Source: Paractinoplanes ovalisporus | GTDB lineage: Bacteria > Actinomycetota > Actinomycetes > Mycobacteriales > Micromonosporaceae | Length of the DNA: 64,000 bases | Assembly: GCF_016834655.1 (NCBI RefSeq) | Contig: NZ_JAENHP010000036.1 | Coordinates: 23,453-87,452 of the forward strand | Reading direction: 5' to 3' | Shown here: positions 34,745 through 43,556 of the stretch, one piece after another | How the letters are laid out: each line of letters begins with the position of its first letter | Numbering within the stretch: position 1 is the first letter of the stretch | The notes under the pieces: model-generated | Seen by the model: the letters and a program-made list of their open reading frames with translations, nothing else | Told to the model about the DNA's origin: nothing | The model's database searches: none | Translations under genes and position numbers: made by a program

Positions 34745-35536
34745 ATGGCGGGGCTGAACGCACGGATCGGCAAGGCGGCCGCCACCGGACTGCTCGCCGG
34801 CGCGGTGGGCGGGGCCGCCCTGCTGATCGGTGAGGTGCTGGCCGCGAAGGCCCGGCGCTACGCGAAGCCGACCATGGGACTGGCCCTGCGCACGTCGATG
34901 GGTCCGGTCTCGGCGCCGCCGCTGCGCCTGGTGCTGCTGGGCGACTCGGCCGCGATCGGCGTGGGCGTGGAGTGGCTGAGCGAGACCGTGGGCGGTCACC
35001 TGGCCCGGCTGCTGGCCGAGGGCAGCGCCGAGACCGGCGAGCGCCACGTGCTGCTCTCCAGCGTGGGCGTCGCCGGTTCCCGCTCCTCCGACCTGGCCAC
35101 CCAGGTGGCGCGGGCGCTGCTCGGCGACCGGCCCGACGTGGCCGTGGTGCTGATCGGCGCGCACGACGCCACCAGCCTGCGCAGCCCCGAGGAGTCGGCG
35201 GCCCAGCTGGGCACGGCCGTGCGCCGGTTGCGCGACGCGGGCGTGCGGGTCGTGGTCGGCACCTGCCCCGACCTGGGCGCCCTGCGGGCCATCGCGCCGC
35301 CGCTGCGCCAGGTCGCCGGCGTGATGGGCCGCCGGATGGCGAAGGCTCAGGCCAAGGCCGTGACCGCCGCCGGCGGGGCCGTGGTCGACCTGGGTGACGA
35401 GACGGGCGCGGTGTTCCGGGCCGACGCCGGCACCCTCTGTTACGACGGCTTCCACCCCTCGGCCGACGGTTACCGGGTGTGGGCCCACGCGCTCTACCCG
35501 GCCGTGGTGAAGGCCGCGATGACACCGGCCGGCTGA
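34745..35536 (+). CDS. SGNH/GDSL hydrolase (second copy)
   Basis: A 263-residue paralogue of the preceding gene. It has an N-terminal hydrophobic helix AAATGLLAGAVGGAALLIGEVL, block I LVLLGDSAAIGVGV, block III IGAHDATS (the usual Asn of the GGND motif is changed to His-Asp context) and the catalytic DGFHPSADGY. The altered block III may change activity. It lies 31 bases downstream of its partner, indicating a tandem duplication and co-transcription. Confidence 0.85.
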   Translation: MAGLNARIGKAAATGLLAGAVGGAALLIGEVLAAKARRYAKPTMGLALRTSMGPVSAPPLRLVLLGDSAAIGVGVEWLSETVGGHLARLLAEGSAETGERHVLLSSVGVAGSRSSDLATQVARALLGDRPDVAVVLIGAHDATSLRSPEESAAQLGTAVRRLRDAGVRVVVGTCPDLGALRAIAPPLRQVAGVMGRRMAKAQAKAVTAAGGAVVDLGDETGAVFRADAGTLCYDGFHPSADGYRVWAHALYPAVVKAAMTPAG

Positions 35537-35601
35537 GAGCAATGACGGATCGGTAGTCGAACATGCCTGCTGTGTGACGAATTTGTACTTCCGGCTAAGT
35601 T

Positions 35602-35611
35602 ACTCGCGAGT
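35602..35611. promoter_or_regulatory. ACTCGCGAGT palindrome before the thiolase gene
   Basis: A perfect 10-base palindrome in an AT-richer context (TAAGTT-ACTCGCGAGT-TAAATT) ending 12 bases before ATG 35624. The size and symmetry suit a TetR-type operator, a class that often controls fatty-acid degradation genes. Confidence 0.45.
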
Positions 35612-35623
35612 TAAATTGGGCGC

Positions 35624-36868
35624 ATGCCGGAAGCTGTCATCGTCGCCACTGCCCGATCCCCGATCGGCCGCGCAGCCAAGGGTTCACTGCGGGACCTGCG
35701 TCCCGACGACCTGGCCACCACCATCATCGACGCCGCGCTGAGCAAGGTGCCGCAGCTCGACCGCACCCTGATCGAAGACCTCTACCTCGGTTGCGGGCTG
35801 CCCGGCGGTGAGCAGGGCTTCAACATGGCCCGCGTGGTCGCCACCCAGCTCGGGCTGGACGGCCTGCCCGGCGCGACGGTCACGCGCTACTGCTCGTCCT
35901 CGCTGCAGACCACCCGTATGGCGTTCCACGCCATCAAGGCCGGCGAGGGCGACATCTTCCTCTCGGCGGGCGTCGAGACGGTTTCCCGGTACGCACGAGG
36001 CAGTTCCGACGGTCTGCCGTCAGCCCTGCAGGCCCAGCTGGGCGGCGGCTGGGAGAACCCGAAGTTCGACGAGGCCCGGGCCCGTACGAAGTCGTACGCC
36101 GAGGGCGGCCGCACGTGGCACGACCCCCGCGAGGACGGTCAGATTCCGGACGTCTACATCGCGATGGGACAGACGGCGGAAAACCTCGCCCAGATCAAGG
36201 GCGTCTCCCGGCAGGACATGGACGAGTTCGGCGTACGCAGTCAGAACCTGGCCGAGAAGGCGATCGCCGACGGCTTCTGGGAGCGCGAGATCACCCCGGT
36301 GACGCTGCCCGACGGCACGGTCGTGTCACAGGACGACGGCCCCCGCGCGGGGGTCACGCTCGAGGCGGTGTCGCAGCTCAAGCCGGTGTTCCGCCCCGAC
36401 GGCCGGGTCACCGCCGGAAACTGCTGCCCGCTCAACGACGGCGCCGCGGCCGTGGTCATCATGAGCGACACCAAGGCCCGTGAGCTGGGCATCACGCCGC
36501 TGGCCCGGATCATCTCGACCGGCGTCACCGCGCTCAGCCCCGAGATCATGGGCCTGGGCCCGGTCGAGGCGTCGCGGCAGGCGCTCAAGCGGGCCGGCAT
36601 GACGATCGACGACGTCGACCTGGTCGAGATCAACGAGGCGTTCGCCGCGCAGGTCATCCCGTCGTACCGCGACCTGGGCATTCCGATCGAGAAGCTGAAC
36701 GTCAACGGCGGTGCGATCGCCGTCGGCCACCCGTTCGGCTCGACCGGCGCCCGCATCACCGGCACCCTGCTCAACGCCCTGGACTGGCACGACAAGAGCA
36801 TCGGCCTCGAGACGATGTGCGTCGGCGGCGGTCAGGGCATGGCGATGGTCCTGGAGCGCCTCAGCTGA
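35624..36868 (+). CDS. Thiolase (acetyl-CoA C-acyltransferase)
   Basis: A 414-residue thiolase. The nucleophile cysteine lies in RYCSSSLQTT, with the family motifs NEAFAAQ, GHPFGSTGARI and the second cysteine in MCVGGGQGMAM. It cleaves 3-ketoacyl-CoA in beta-oxidation, or runs in reverse. In mycobacteria a fadA-type gene sits in the same neighbourhood, so degradative use is favoured. A candidate operator overlaps its promoter region. No FadB partner is adjacent. Confidence 0.92.
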   Translation: MPEAVIVATARSPIGRAAKGSLRDLRPDDLATTIIDAALSKVPQLDRTLIEDLYLGCGLPGGEQGFNMARVVATQLGLDGLPGATVTRYCSSSLQTTRMAFHAIKAGEGDIFLSAGVETVSRYARGSSDGLPSALQAQLGGGWENPKFDEARARTKSYAEGGRTWHDPREDGQIPDVYIAMGQTAENLAQIKGVSRQDMDEFGVRSQNLAEKAIADGFWEREITPVTLPDGTVVSQDDGPRAGVTLEAVSQLKPVFRPDGRVTAGNCCPLNDGAAAVVIMSDTKARELGITPLARIISTGVTALSPEIMGLGPVEASRQALKRAGMTIDDVDLVEINEAFAAQVIPSYRDLGIPIEKLNVNGGAIAVGHPFGSTGARITGTLLNALDWHDKSIGLETMCVGGGQGMAMVLERLS

Positions 36869-36930
36869 CGCTCCGACCTCTCGGTTCACCGCCGGGTCCG
36901 GTCTGCCACGAGCGGCCGGGCTCGGCGGAT

Positions 36931-37230
36931 TTATTTGTTGATCGCCGCTCGCAGGTCGTCCACGGCGGCGGCCGCCTCGGCCATCACCTCGGCTGGGACC
37001 TCGGCCGCGAGCAGGTCGTCGGCCAGCACGCGCACCTGGTCGGGCAGGATCATGTCGTGCTCACGCGGCACCGGGCGGCGCGGGCGGCCCTCGGCGTCGG
37101 CTCCGAGGTCGGCCAGGAGCTGCACCAAAGCGTACGTACGGTCGGCGCGCTCGTCCTGGTTCCAGCGCGGCTGCTCCCACACGCGGATCTGGTTGAGCAG
37201 CCGGTCGATCGACGTCGCGAAGTCGGTCAC
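36931..37230 (-). CDS. Conserved small acidic protein
   Basis: A 99-residue soluble helical protein: LLNQIRVWEQPRWNQDERADR, then a Pro/Arg linker PRRPVPREHDMILPDQ and a C-terminal helix EVMAEAAAAVDDLRAAINK. I recognise similar actinobacterial hypothetical proteins without known function. It converges with the thiolase gene and has a terminator-like stem upstream. Confidence 0.7.
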   Translation of the reverse strand: MTDFATSIDRLLNQIRVWEQPRWNQDERADRTYALVQLLADLGADAEGRPRRPVPREHDMILPDQVRVLADDLLAAEVPAEVMAEAAAAVDDLRAAINK

Positions 37231-37242
37231 CCGAACAGGCTA

Positions 37243-37280
37243 AAAGAAACGCCCGGACCACCGTACGGGGGCCCGGGCGT
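37243..37280 (-). terminator. Intrinsic terminator after the Bax-inhibitor gene
   Basis: On the minus strand ACGCCCGG (37280-37273) pairs with CCGGGCGT (37256-37249), followed by TTCTTTTA. It lies 19 bases past the stop of the gene ending at 37299. Confidence 0.8.
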
Positions 37281-37298
37281 CTTTGATCTTCGGCGGTG

Positions 37299-38126
37299 CT
37301 AGTCGTCGCCGCCCTGCAGGAAGCTCAGCAGGCGCAGGATTTCGAGGTAGAGCCAGACCAGGCTGACCAGGATGCCGAACGCGGCGACCCAGGAGTAACG
37401 CGCCGGCAGGCCCGCCCGCACGCCCTCTTCGACCTCGTTGAAGCTGAGGATGAAGCTGAGCGCGGCGACCACGATGCAGACGATGCTGAAGATGTAGCCC
37501 AGCGGACCGTTGTCACGCAGGCCGGTGTTGAAGCCGAACAGGCTCAGCACGATGTTGATCAGCATGACGGCGAACAGGCCGCCCATCACGATGATCATGC
37601 CGCGCTGGAACTTCGGCGTGGCCCGGATGACCTTGGCCTTGTAGAGGAAGGCCGTCAGGAAGAACACGCCGAAGGTGGCGATCACTGCCTGCAGCACGAC
37701 GCCCTGATAGCCGGCGATGACCGAGAAGACCTTGGAGGCCATGCCGACGAAGACGCCCTCGACCACCGCGTAGCCCACGATGAGCGCCGGGTTGGCCATG
37801 CGCATGAACGAGATCACGAGACCGAGCACGAGGCCGATGACCGCGGCGCCGATCCAGGCGGCACCGGTCAGGGCCTCGGGGATCACGTTCCACGCGACCA
37901 CCGCGGAGACGCCGGTGATGCCGAGCAGCGTGACCGTCTTGACGACGACGTCGTCGACCGTCATGGGCTGGACGGCGGGCGGAGCGGCGGGGTAATCCGA
38001 CGCGCCGGGATACGGCTGACCGTAACCCGGGGCGGCACCGGCGGGGCCGTAAGCCCCGTACCCGGCCGTACGCTCCCGCTCGGCCGCCTGGCCGAGGCGC
38101 GAGAGCACCGGGTTGGAAGTCTTCAC
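37299..38126 (-). CDS. Bax inhibitor-1/YccA family membrane protein
   Basis: A 275-residue protein starting GTG 38126 with GGGAGG upstream. A Pro/Gly/Tyr-rich cytoplasmic N-terminus (about residues 1-55) precedes seven hydrophobic segments, including VTLLGITGVSAVVAWNV, VVLQAVIATFGVFFLTAFL and the last helix FGILVSLVWLYLEILRLL. The conserved acidic pair near the C-terminus of BI-1 proteins is seen in SFNEVEEG. These are calcium-leak or stress-related integral membrane proteins. A strong terminator follows. Confidence 0.92.
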   Translation of the reverse strand: MKTSNPVLSRLGQAAERERTAGYGAYGPAGAAPGYGQPYPGASDYPAAPPAVQPMTVDDVVVKTVTLLGITGVSAVVAWNVIPEALTGAAWIGAAVIGLVLGLVISFMRMANPALIVGYAVVEGVFVGMASKVFSVIAGYQGVVLQAVIATFGVFFLTAFLYKAKVIRATPKFQRGMIIVMGGLFAVMLINIVLSLFGFNTGLRDNGPLGYIFSIVCIVVAALSFILSFNEVEEGVRAGLPARYSWVAAFGILVSLVWLYLEILRLLSFLQGGDD

Positions 38127-38277
38127 TGTGTCCAGCCTCCCTTTGAGGTTGAGGCACGTTTGGCGTGCCGTTCCAGGGTACGGGAGCGAGCTGATCAGGA
38201 AAGCCTCGGAATGCTGTGAACAGGCTGAATGTAAAACCGTCGAAATGCCACGGCCGGGACGTGGGGGGACTGCGCGG

Positions 38278-38361
38278 TGCCCGGGGCGGGTCTCGAACCC
38301 GCACGCCTTCGTGAGGCAGCCGCTTTTAAGGCGGCCGTGTCTGCCGTTCCACCACCCGGGC
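38278..38361 (-). tRNA. tRNA-Leu (anticodon UAA)
   Basis: The acceptor arms GCCCGGG and CCCGGGC pair over seven bases with discriminator A. The anticodon loop CUUAAAA, closed by GCCGC/GCGGC, puts UAA at 38328-38326. The T arm has GGTTCGAGACC and the long variable arm expected of a class II tRNA is present. CCA is not encoded. Confidence 0.95.
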
Positions 38362-38441
38362 GGGCCCAGGACGTTCCCGTTGCTACCTCGGAAACGCCCT
38401 AGGACACCGTATACGTCCGAGCCCGGACAGAGGACCCCGCC

Positions 38442-38562
38442 CAAGCGGGACCCGGCCTCCACGTTCAGTCACTCACCGGACCGCAGAACCACTGGGGCAA
38501 GCGGGACCGGCCTCCACGTTCAGTCACTCACCGGACCGCAGAACCACTGGGGCAGGCGGGAC
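38442..38562. repeat. 56-bp tandem repeat between tRNA-Leu and the NADH dehydrogenase gene
   Basis: Two nearly identical units (38442-38497 and 38498-38552, differing by one C) and a partial third beginning CAGGCGGGAC. The third unit runs into the stop codon of the adjoining gene at 38562. The unit contains no strong internal hairpin. Confidence 0.9.
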
Positions 38563-39920
38563 TAGGCGTCCACCTTCGGGCGCTCGGCGGGGCGCTGCAC
38601 CGGCGGGGTCACCTCGGTGAACTCCTCGCGCGGGGAGTGCAGCTGGCCGAGGGCGATCGTCTCGCGCTTGAACAGCATGGCGAGCGTCCAGTCGGCGACC
38701 ACCCGGGCCTTGCGGTGGAACGACGGGATGTGGCTCACGTGGTAGGTGCGGTGCATGAACCACGCCGGCCAGCCCTTGACCTTGATGCCGTAGACGTGCG
38801 CGACACCCTTGCCGAGGCCGAGGCCGGCGACGCTGCCGATGTACTTGTGCTTGTATTCCTTGGGCTCGCCCCCGAGGACGACCTGCCGGATGTTGTCGGC
38901 CAGCACCCGGGCCTGGCGGACCGCGTGCTGGGCGCTCGGCGAGCACCAGCCGCCGGGGTTGGTCAGGTCGGGAACCTGGGCGCTGTCGCCCGCGCTCCAC
39001 GCGCCCTCGAGCACGTTGCCGTCGCTGTCGGCCACCTGCAGCGTGGGCAGGCAGTTGACGTGGCCCTTGGGGCCGCGGGGCAGGTCGGTGTGGTCGAGCA
39101 TCGGCGACGGCTTGACGCCGGCCGTCCACACCAGGGTCTCGGCCCGGAACGTGTCGCCGTCGGAGAGCACGATCTCGCCGTCGACGCACGAGTTGAGGAA
39201 GGTGTCGAGGCGCAGCGAGATGCCGCGCTTGGCCAGCTCGCGGGCCGCGTAGGCGCCCATCTTGGGGCCGACCTCGGGCAGGATGCGGTTGGTCGCCTCG
39301 ACCAGGACGAACTTGAGCTCGTTCTTGTCCAGCTCGGGGTAGTACTTCAGGGCGTCGCGGACGACGTCTTCCATCTCGGCCAGCGCCTCGATGCCGGCGA
39401 ACCCGCCGCCGACGAAGACGAAGGTCAGCGCCGCCTTGCGCAGCTCGGGGTCGGGCGTGACGGCCGCGACGTCGAGCTGGTCGAGGATGTGGTTGCGCAG
39501 GTAGGTGGCCTCACCGATGGTCTTGAGGCCGATGCCGCGCTCGCTCAGGCCGGGGATCGGCAGCGTACGCGAGACGGAACCCGGCGCCACGATGATGTGG
39601 TCGTAGCTCAACTCGGTGGCCGGGCCCTCGATGGGCTGGATGGTCACCGTCTTGCGTGCGTGCTCCACCTTGGTGACCTCGCCGGACACCACGCGACACT
39701 TCTTGAGCTCGCGGCGGAGCGGCACGACGCTGTGCCGCGGGGAGATGTTGCCGGCCGCCGCCTCGGGGAGGAACGGCTGGTACGTCATGTGCGGCTGCGG
39801 GTCGATGACAACGATCTCGGCCCGGCGCCGGTTGAGCTTCTTCGACAGACGCAGGGCGGCGTAAAGACCGACGTGCCCTGCACCTACGACGACGATGCGC
39901 TGCGGATTCACATGAGCCAT
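38562..39920 (-). CDS. Type II NADH dehydrogenase-like flavoprotein
   Basis: A 452-residue FAD/NAD(P)-binding oxidoreductase starting ATG 39920. The FAD Rossmann motif is IVVVGAGHVGLYAAL near residue 8, the second NAD motif is FVFVGGGFAGIEAL, and FAD contact WSAGDSAQ lies near residue 310. The C-terminal amphipathic part (WFMHRTYHVSHIPS) fits membrane association. It oxidises NADH and reduces quinone without proton pumping. It lies beside tRNA-Leu and is preceded by 90 bases of AT-richer sequence. Confidence 0.92.
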   Translation of the reverse strand: MAHVNPQRIVVVGAGHVGLYAALRLSKKLNRRRAEIVVIDPQPHMTYQPFLPEAAAGNISPRHSVVPLRRELKKCRVVSGEVTKVEHARKTVTIQPIEGPATELSYDHIIVAPGSVSRTLPIPGLSERGIGLKTIGEATYLRNHILDQLDVAAVTPDPELRKAALTFVFVGGGFAGIEALAEMEDVVRDALKYYPELDKNELKFVLVEATNRILPEVGPKMGAYAARELAKRGISLRLDTFLNSCVDGEIVLSDGDTFRAETLVWTAGVKPSPMLDHTDLPRGPKGHVNCLPTLQVADSDGNVLEGAWSAGDSAQVPDLTNPGGWCSPSAQHAVRQARVLADNIRQVVLGGEPKEYKHKYIGSVAGLGLGKGVAHVYGIKVKGWPAWFMHRTYHVSHIPSFHRKARVVADWTLAMLFKRETIALGQLHSPREEFTEVTPPVQRPAERPKVDA

Positions 39921-40011
39921 TCTCGCGCGCCGAAGGGCCCCCGCGCCTCCTGGTGTGACGTACAACAAATCGATTTGTCAAGTGCTGTGACACACAAATT
40001 GCAGGCATATT

Positions 40012-40575
40012 TCACGGCCTATGAACAAGGCGTGCTATGAGCAGCGTGGCACCTGCGGCGCCGGCCAGACCGACCACTGTGGCCACCAGGAACGGGCCGC
40101 CCGCGAGTTGAGCGGCGAGTCCCAGCGCGAACACGGTGAGTACGGCCGAGATGAGGATCACGGCTAATGCCCGGGCCAGCCACAGGCCCACGACGTCGAA
40201 ATTCACCACCGCGTCGGACGGGAGCACGGCCGCCAATGCCGTGAGCGAATGACCCAGATAGAGCGCGGCGGCGATGGTCAATACCCGCCACAGCGAGACC
40301 TCGGAGTCATAGAACGCGGTGTCGAGCAGCCAGCCACCGATCACGACCAATGCGGCAAACGTCGCGCCCCGGCCCCGCGGAGCGAATGCGGGATAAAGAG
40401 CGACAACGGCCAGCGGTACGAAGTATTGGGTGCCGAACAGCCCCGACGGCCACGCCACCGACACCGCGACCAGGCCGCACACGCCGATCGCGCAGCGCAC
40501 CAGGAACGGCAGCACGGTCGCGCGGGACAGGGTGCGCCGGGCGCCGCCGAACCGCCGCGTGATCATCTCGAGCAT
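40012..40575 (-). CDS. Integral membrane protein of the MoxR operon
   Basis: A 187-residue protein with five or so hydrophobic segments (FLVRCAIGVCGLVAVSVAW through LVATVVGLAGAAGATLLIA). ATG 40575 overlaps the DUF58 gene stop by one base. A second ATG lies nine bases in. Function is unknown, but it is translated as part of the MoxR/DUF58 set. Confidence 0.75.
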   Translation of the reverse strand: MLEMITRRFGGARRTLSRATVLPFLVRCAIGVCGLVAVSVAWPSGLFGTQYFVPLAVVALYPAFAPRGRGATFAALVVIGGWLLDTAFYDSEVSLWRVLTIAAALYLGHSLTALAAVLPSDAVVNFDVVGLWLARALAVILISAVLTVFALGLAAQLAGGPFLVATVVGLAGAAGATLLIARLVHRP

Positions 40576-41924
40576 CAGCGCCCCCGGGGTGCCGAGGCGA
40601 GCCGGGAGACGTCGCGCAGGACCAGGTCGAGGCTGCCCGCGCCGGCCCACTCGACCACCGGGACGCCGTGTTCCCGCAGCCGGCCCAGCACGTTCTCGCG
40701 CTCGAGGCGCCACAGCCGGGTGGCCAGCGGCGTCCATGGGCTGCGCACGTCGGGGGCGGCCTTCGCGGGCAGGGTGTCGACCGCGACCACGTAACGGCCG
40801 GACTGGGCCAGCGAGGCCAGCATGTCGGCCGCCCGCGGGTCGATCAACGGGGTGAGCACCACGACCAGCGCGTCGGAGGACACGTGGTGCGCACCGAAGT
40901 CACCCTCGGAGTCCATCGGGTCGGGCCGCACGTCGAGCAGCCACTCCAGCACGATCAGGTATTGCCGGCGGCCAGTGGCCGGGCGCAGACGACGGGCCGC
41001 CGCGCCGTATTCCAGCAGTGACACCCGGTCGCCACGCTGCAGATAGTGCTCGGCGATGGCGGCCGAGGCGCGCACCGTGGTGTCGAGCACCGACGCGCTG
41101 CCGCCGACTCCTCCGGACAGACCCACTTCCCCGAGTACGTCGAGGAGCAGCACCACTTCGGCGTCACGATCGGAGAGGGTGGACGCTACGTGCAGGTCGC
41201 GCGTCCGCAGGGACACCCGCCAGTCGATGCGCCGCAGACGGTCGCCCGGCGCGAACGGGCGTACACCCGCAAGCTCTCCGCCCTCCCCCATGCGGCGCGA
41301 ACGGTGGGCGCCGACCAGGCCGGCGGCGGCGGGCATGGCCTCGATCGCGTTGAACGGCTCGGTCACCGGATAGACCCGAACGCTGTGGGCGGGCGTGACC
41401 ACCGGGCGGCAGGCGAGCAGGCCACCGCAGGCGGCGACCCGCGCGGCGGCGGGACCGACATCCTGCCGGCCCCAGCGCAGGGCGTCGCCGGGCAGGTCGA
41501 CCGCGGCCCAGCCGTCGGCCGCCACGGTCAGGGCGAACGGCCGGTCCGCGTGTTCCAGCTTGAGCCAGCGCGACGTGCGGGTGCGGACGACCACCAGGTC
41601 GTACGGGATGAGGTCGGGGTTGGTGACGGTCACCGAGGCCTGCACCTGGCCGCCCTCGACCAGCAGTTCCTCGTCGGCCGCGACCGAGAGCTCGGGGGCC
41701 GAGCGGGGCATCCGGCGCAGGTGGATGGCGGCGCCGATCGCAAACGGGGCGGCCAGCAGCACCAGGTCGACCCGGCCGAGCGCGACCCCGAGCACGAGCA
41801 ACAGGCCGGTGAGCAGCACGGCACGACCGAGCGCGCGGGTCGGCGCCCAGGCCGGGCCGAAACCCAGATCGCCCGAGGTGGCCGGCGGCACGGCGCGGCG
41901 CAGCAGCGGCTCCGGAACCGTCAC
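40575..41924 (-). CDS. DUF58 domain protein
   Basis: A 449-residue protein: two hydrophobic segments near residues 30-60, an Ig-like beta region (VTNPDLIPYDLVVVRT), then the DUF58 signature PFAPGDRLRRIDWRVSLRTRDLHV followed by a vWA-like domain (EVVLLLDVLGEVG). DUF58 proteins partner with MoxR ATPases. GTG 41924 overlaps the MoxR stop (GTGA). Confidence 0.9.
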   Translation of the reverse strand: MTVPEPLLRRAVPPATSGDLGFGPAWAPTRALGRAVLLTGLLLVLGVALGRVDLVLLAAPFAIGAAIHLRRMPRSAPELSVAADEELLVEGGQVQASVTVTNPDLIPYDLVVVRTRTSRWLKLEHADRPFALTVAADGWAAVDLPGDALRWGRQDVGPAAARVAACGGLLACRPVVTPAHSVRVYPVTEPFNAIEAMPAAAGLVGAHRSRRMGEGGELAGVRPFAPGDRLRRIDWRVSLRTRDLHVASTLSDRDAEVVLLLDVLGEVGLSGGVGGSASVLDTTVRASAAIAEHYLQRGDRVSLLEYGAAARRLRPATGRRQYLIVLEWLLDVRPDPMDSEGDFGAHHVSSDALVVVLTPLIDPRAADMLASLAQSGRYVVAVDTLPAKAAPDVRSPWTPLATRLWRLERENVLGRLREHGVPVVEWAGAGSLDLVLRDVSRLASAPRGR

Positions 41925-42931
41925 GTCGCGGTGTACCCCGTCGCGTAGGTGGGCAGGGCGCCGCTGGCCGGGGCCGGGGTATTTTGCAGCACCTCGTCGA
42001 CCACGAAGGCCGGGTCGACGCGACGCAGCCACATCTCGGGCCGCAGCGTGATGCGGTGGGCCAGGGCGGGCACGGCCACGTCCTTGACGTCTTCGGGGAC
42101 GACGAAGTCACGGCCGGCCATGGCGGCCCGCGCCCGGGCCAGCAGCAGCAGGGCGAGCGAGCCACGCGGGGACGAGCCGACCAGCACCGACGCGTGTTCG
42201 CGGGTGGCCGCGGTCAGCGACACGATATAGCGGCCGATCGAGTCTTCGACCGTGATCGCCTCGAGCGCGGACTGCATCGACTGGAGGGTGGCGGCGTCGA
42301 CCACCGGCTGGAGGAAAGCCTCCTCCTGGCGGCGGGACATGCGGCGCTGCAGCACGTCCCACTCCTCCTCGGCGGTCGGGTAACCGAACGACACGCGCAG
42401 CAGGAACCGGTCGAGCTGGGCCTCGGGCAGCGGGTACGTGCCCTCGTACTCGATGGGGTTGGCCGTGGCGAGAACGTGGAAGGGTGGGTCGAGGCGGTAG
42501 GTGACACCCTCGACCGAGACCTGCTTCTCCTGCATGGCCTCGAGCAGCGCGGCCTGGGTCTTGGGCGGCGTCCGGTTGATCTCGTCGGCCAGCAGCATGT
42601 TGGTGAAGACCGGGCCGGCCCGGAACGCGAAGTCGCCCTTGCGCTGGTCGTAGAGGAACGAGCCGGTGACGTCGGCCGGCAGCAGGTCGGGGGTGAACTG
42701 CAGGCGGCGGAAGTCGAGGCCGAGCGACTGCGCGAAACAGCGCGCGGTCAGCGTCTTGCCGAGGCCGGGCAGGTCTTCCAGCAGCACGTGACCGCCGGCC
42801 AGGATGCCCGCCAGCACCAGCTCCAGCGAGTCGCGCTTGCCGACCACGACGCTGCCCACCGAGTCCAGGACAGCGCCGGCCAACCTTCCCACCTCGTACG
42901 GGGGGAGGGCCTGCACGCCGGTCTCCGTCAC
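41921..42931 (-). CDS. MoxR family AAA+ ATPase
   Basis: A 336-residue ATPase, start GTG 42931 (GTG 42934 also possible; AAAGG upstream). Walker A is EDLPGLGKTL and Walker B is MLLADEINRTPPK; sensor 1 lies in LATANPIEYEG. MoxR proteins act as chaperones that assemble or activate vWA-domain partners, here the DUF58 protein. It is central in a five-gene run with overlapping stops and starts. Confidence 0.93.
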   Translation of the reverse strand: MTETGVQALPPYEVGRLAGAVLDSVGSVVVGKRDSLELVLAGILAGGHVLLEDLPGLGKTLTARCFAQSLGLDFRRLQFTPDLLPADVTGSFLYDQRKGDFAFRAGPVFTNMLLADEINRTPPKTQAALLEAMQEKQVSVEGVTYRLDPPFHVLATANPIEYEGTYPLPEAQLDRFLLRVSFGYPTAEEEWDVLQRRMSRRQEEAFLQPVVDAATLQSMQSALEAITVEDSIGRYIVSLTAATREHASVLVGSSPRGSLALLLLARARAAMAGRDFVVPEDVKDVAVPALAHRITLRPEMWLRRVDPAFVVDEVLQNTPAPASGALPTYATGYTAT

Positions 42932-42944
42932 CACGGCACCTTTC

Positions 42945-43556
42945 TCACAGTCGTTCCAACACGTCCACGTAGGACTCGAGGTCACGCGCCTTCGGCATGC
43001 GCCGGCCGCGATCGTGCAGCACCGCCCAGAGCGGATCCCCGAGCAGCTGACGGGCCCGCCGCGGGTCGGACGCCCGGGTGATCCCGTGGCGCAGCCGCAG
43101 CCGCTCGTCGGTGAGCTCGGCCAGCACCGGCAGAACGTTACGCGAGTACAGATCGTCGTCCGCGTTGGCCCGGTCGAGATTCTGCTCCCAGCGGCGCACC
43201 GCCGCCCGCAGCGAATCGGTGCCGATGCTGCCGTCGGAGCCACCGCGCCGATCCGAGCGTTTCGGCCGCGGCGGCGACCGGACCTCGGCCACCGCCAGCA
43301 GGATCAACCGCAGACCGGCCAGCGCGGACACGACGAAGATGACGGAGATGTCGAGGTCGGCCGAGCGCATGACCGCGACCACGACCACCGTGGCCAGCGC
43401 GACCAGCAGCAGGTTGCGCAGCGCCCAGGCCGTCCACGACCGCTTGCGTTCCGGGGCCGGCTCGTCGGCGACCAGCAGTTCCTCGCGCTGACCGAAAAGA
43501 TCTTCGAGGCCGCCCGAGCCCACCTCCATGTCGGCCCGCAGCCGACCGGCGGTCAC
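42945..43556 (-). CDS. Membrane protein of the MoxR operon
   Basis: A 203-residue protein starting GTG 43556, overlapping the DUF4129 stop by four bases. Residues about 40-85 form two hydrophobic segments (ALRNLLLVALATVVVVAVM and DISVIFVVSALAGLRLILL). The rest is basic/charged, with SLRAAVRRWEQNLDRANADDDLYSRNVLPVLAEL. I do not recognise the family beyond its operon position. Confidence 0.75.
   Translation of the reverse strand: MTAGRLRADMEVGSGGLEDLFGQREELLVADEPAPERKRSWTAWALRNLLLVALATVVVVAVMRSADLDISVIFVVSALAGLRLILLAVAEVRSPPRPKRSDRRGGSDGSIGTDSLRAAVRRWEQNLDRANADDDLYSRNVLPVLAELTDERLRLRHGITRASDPRRARQLLGDPLWAVLHDRGRRMPKARDLESYVDVLERL

Noticed and set aside
38442..38562. CRISPR-like repeat
   Set aside because: The units are directly adjacent without variable spacers, and there are no cas genes.
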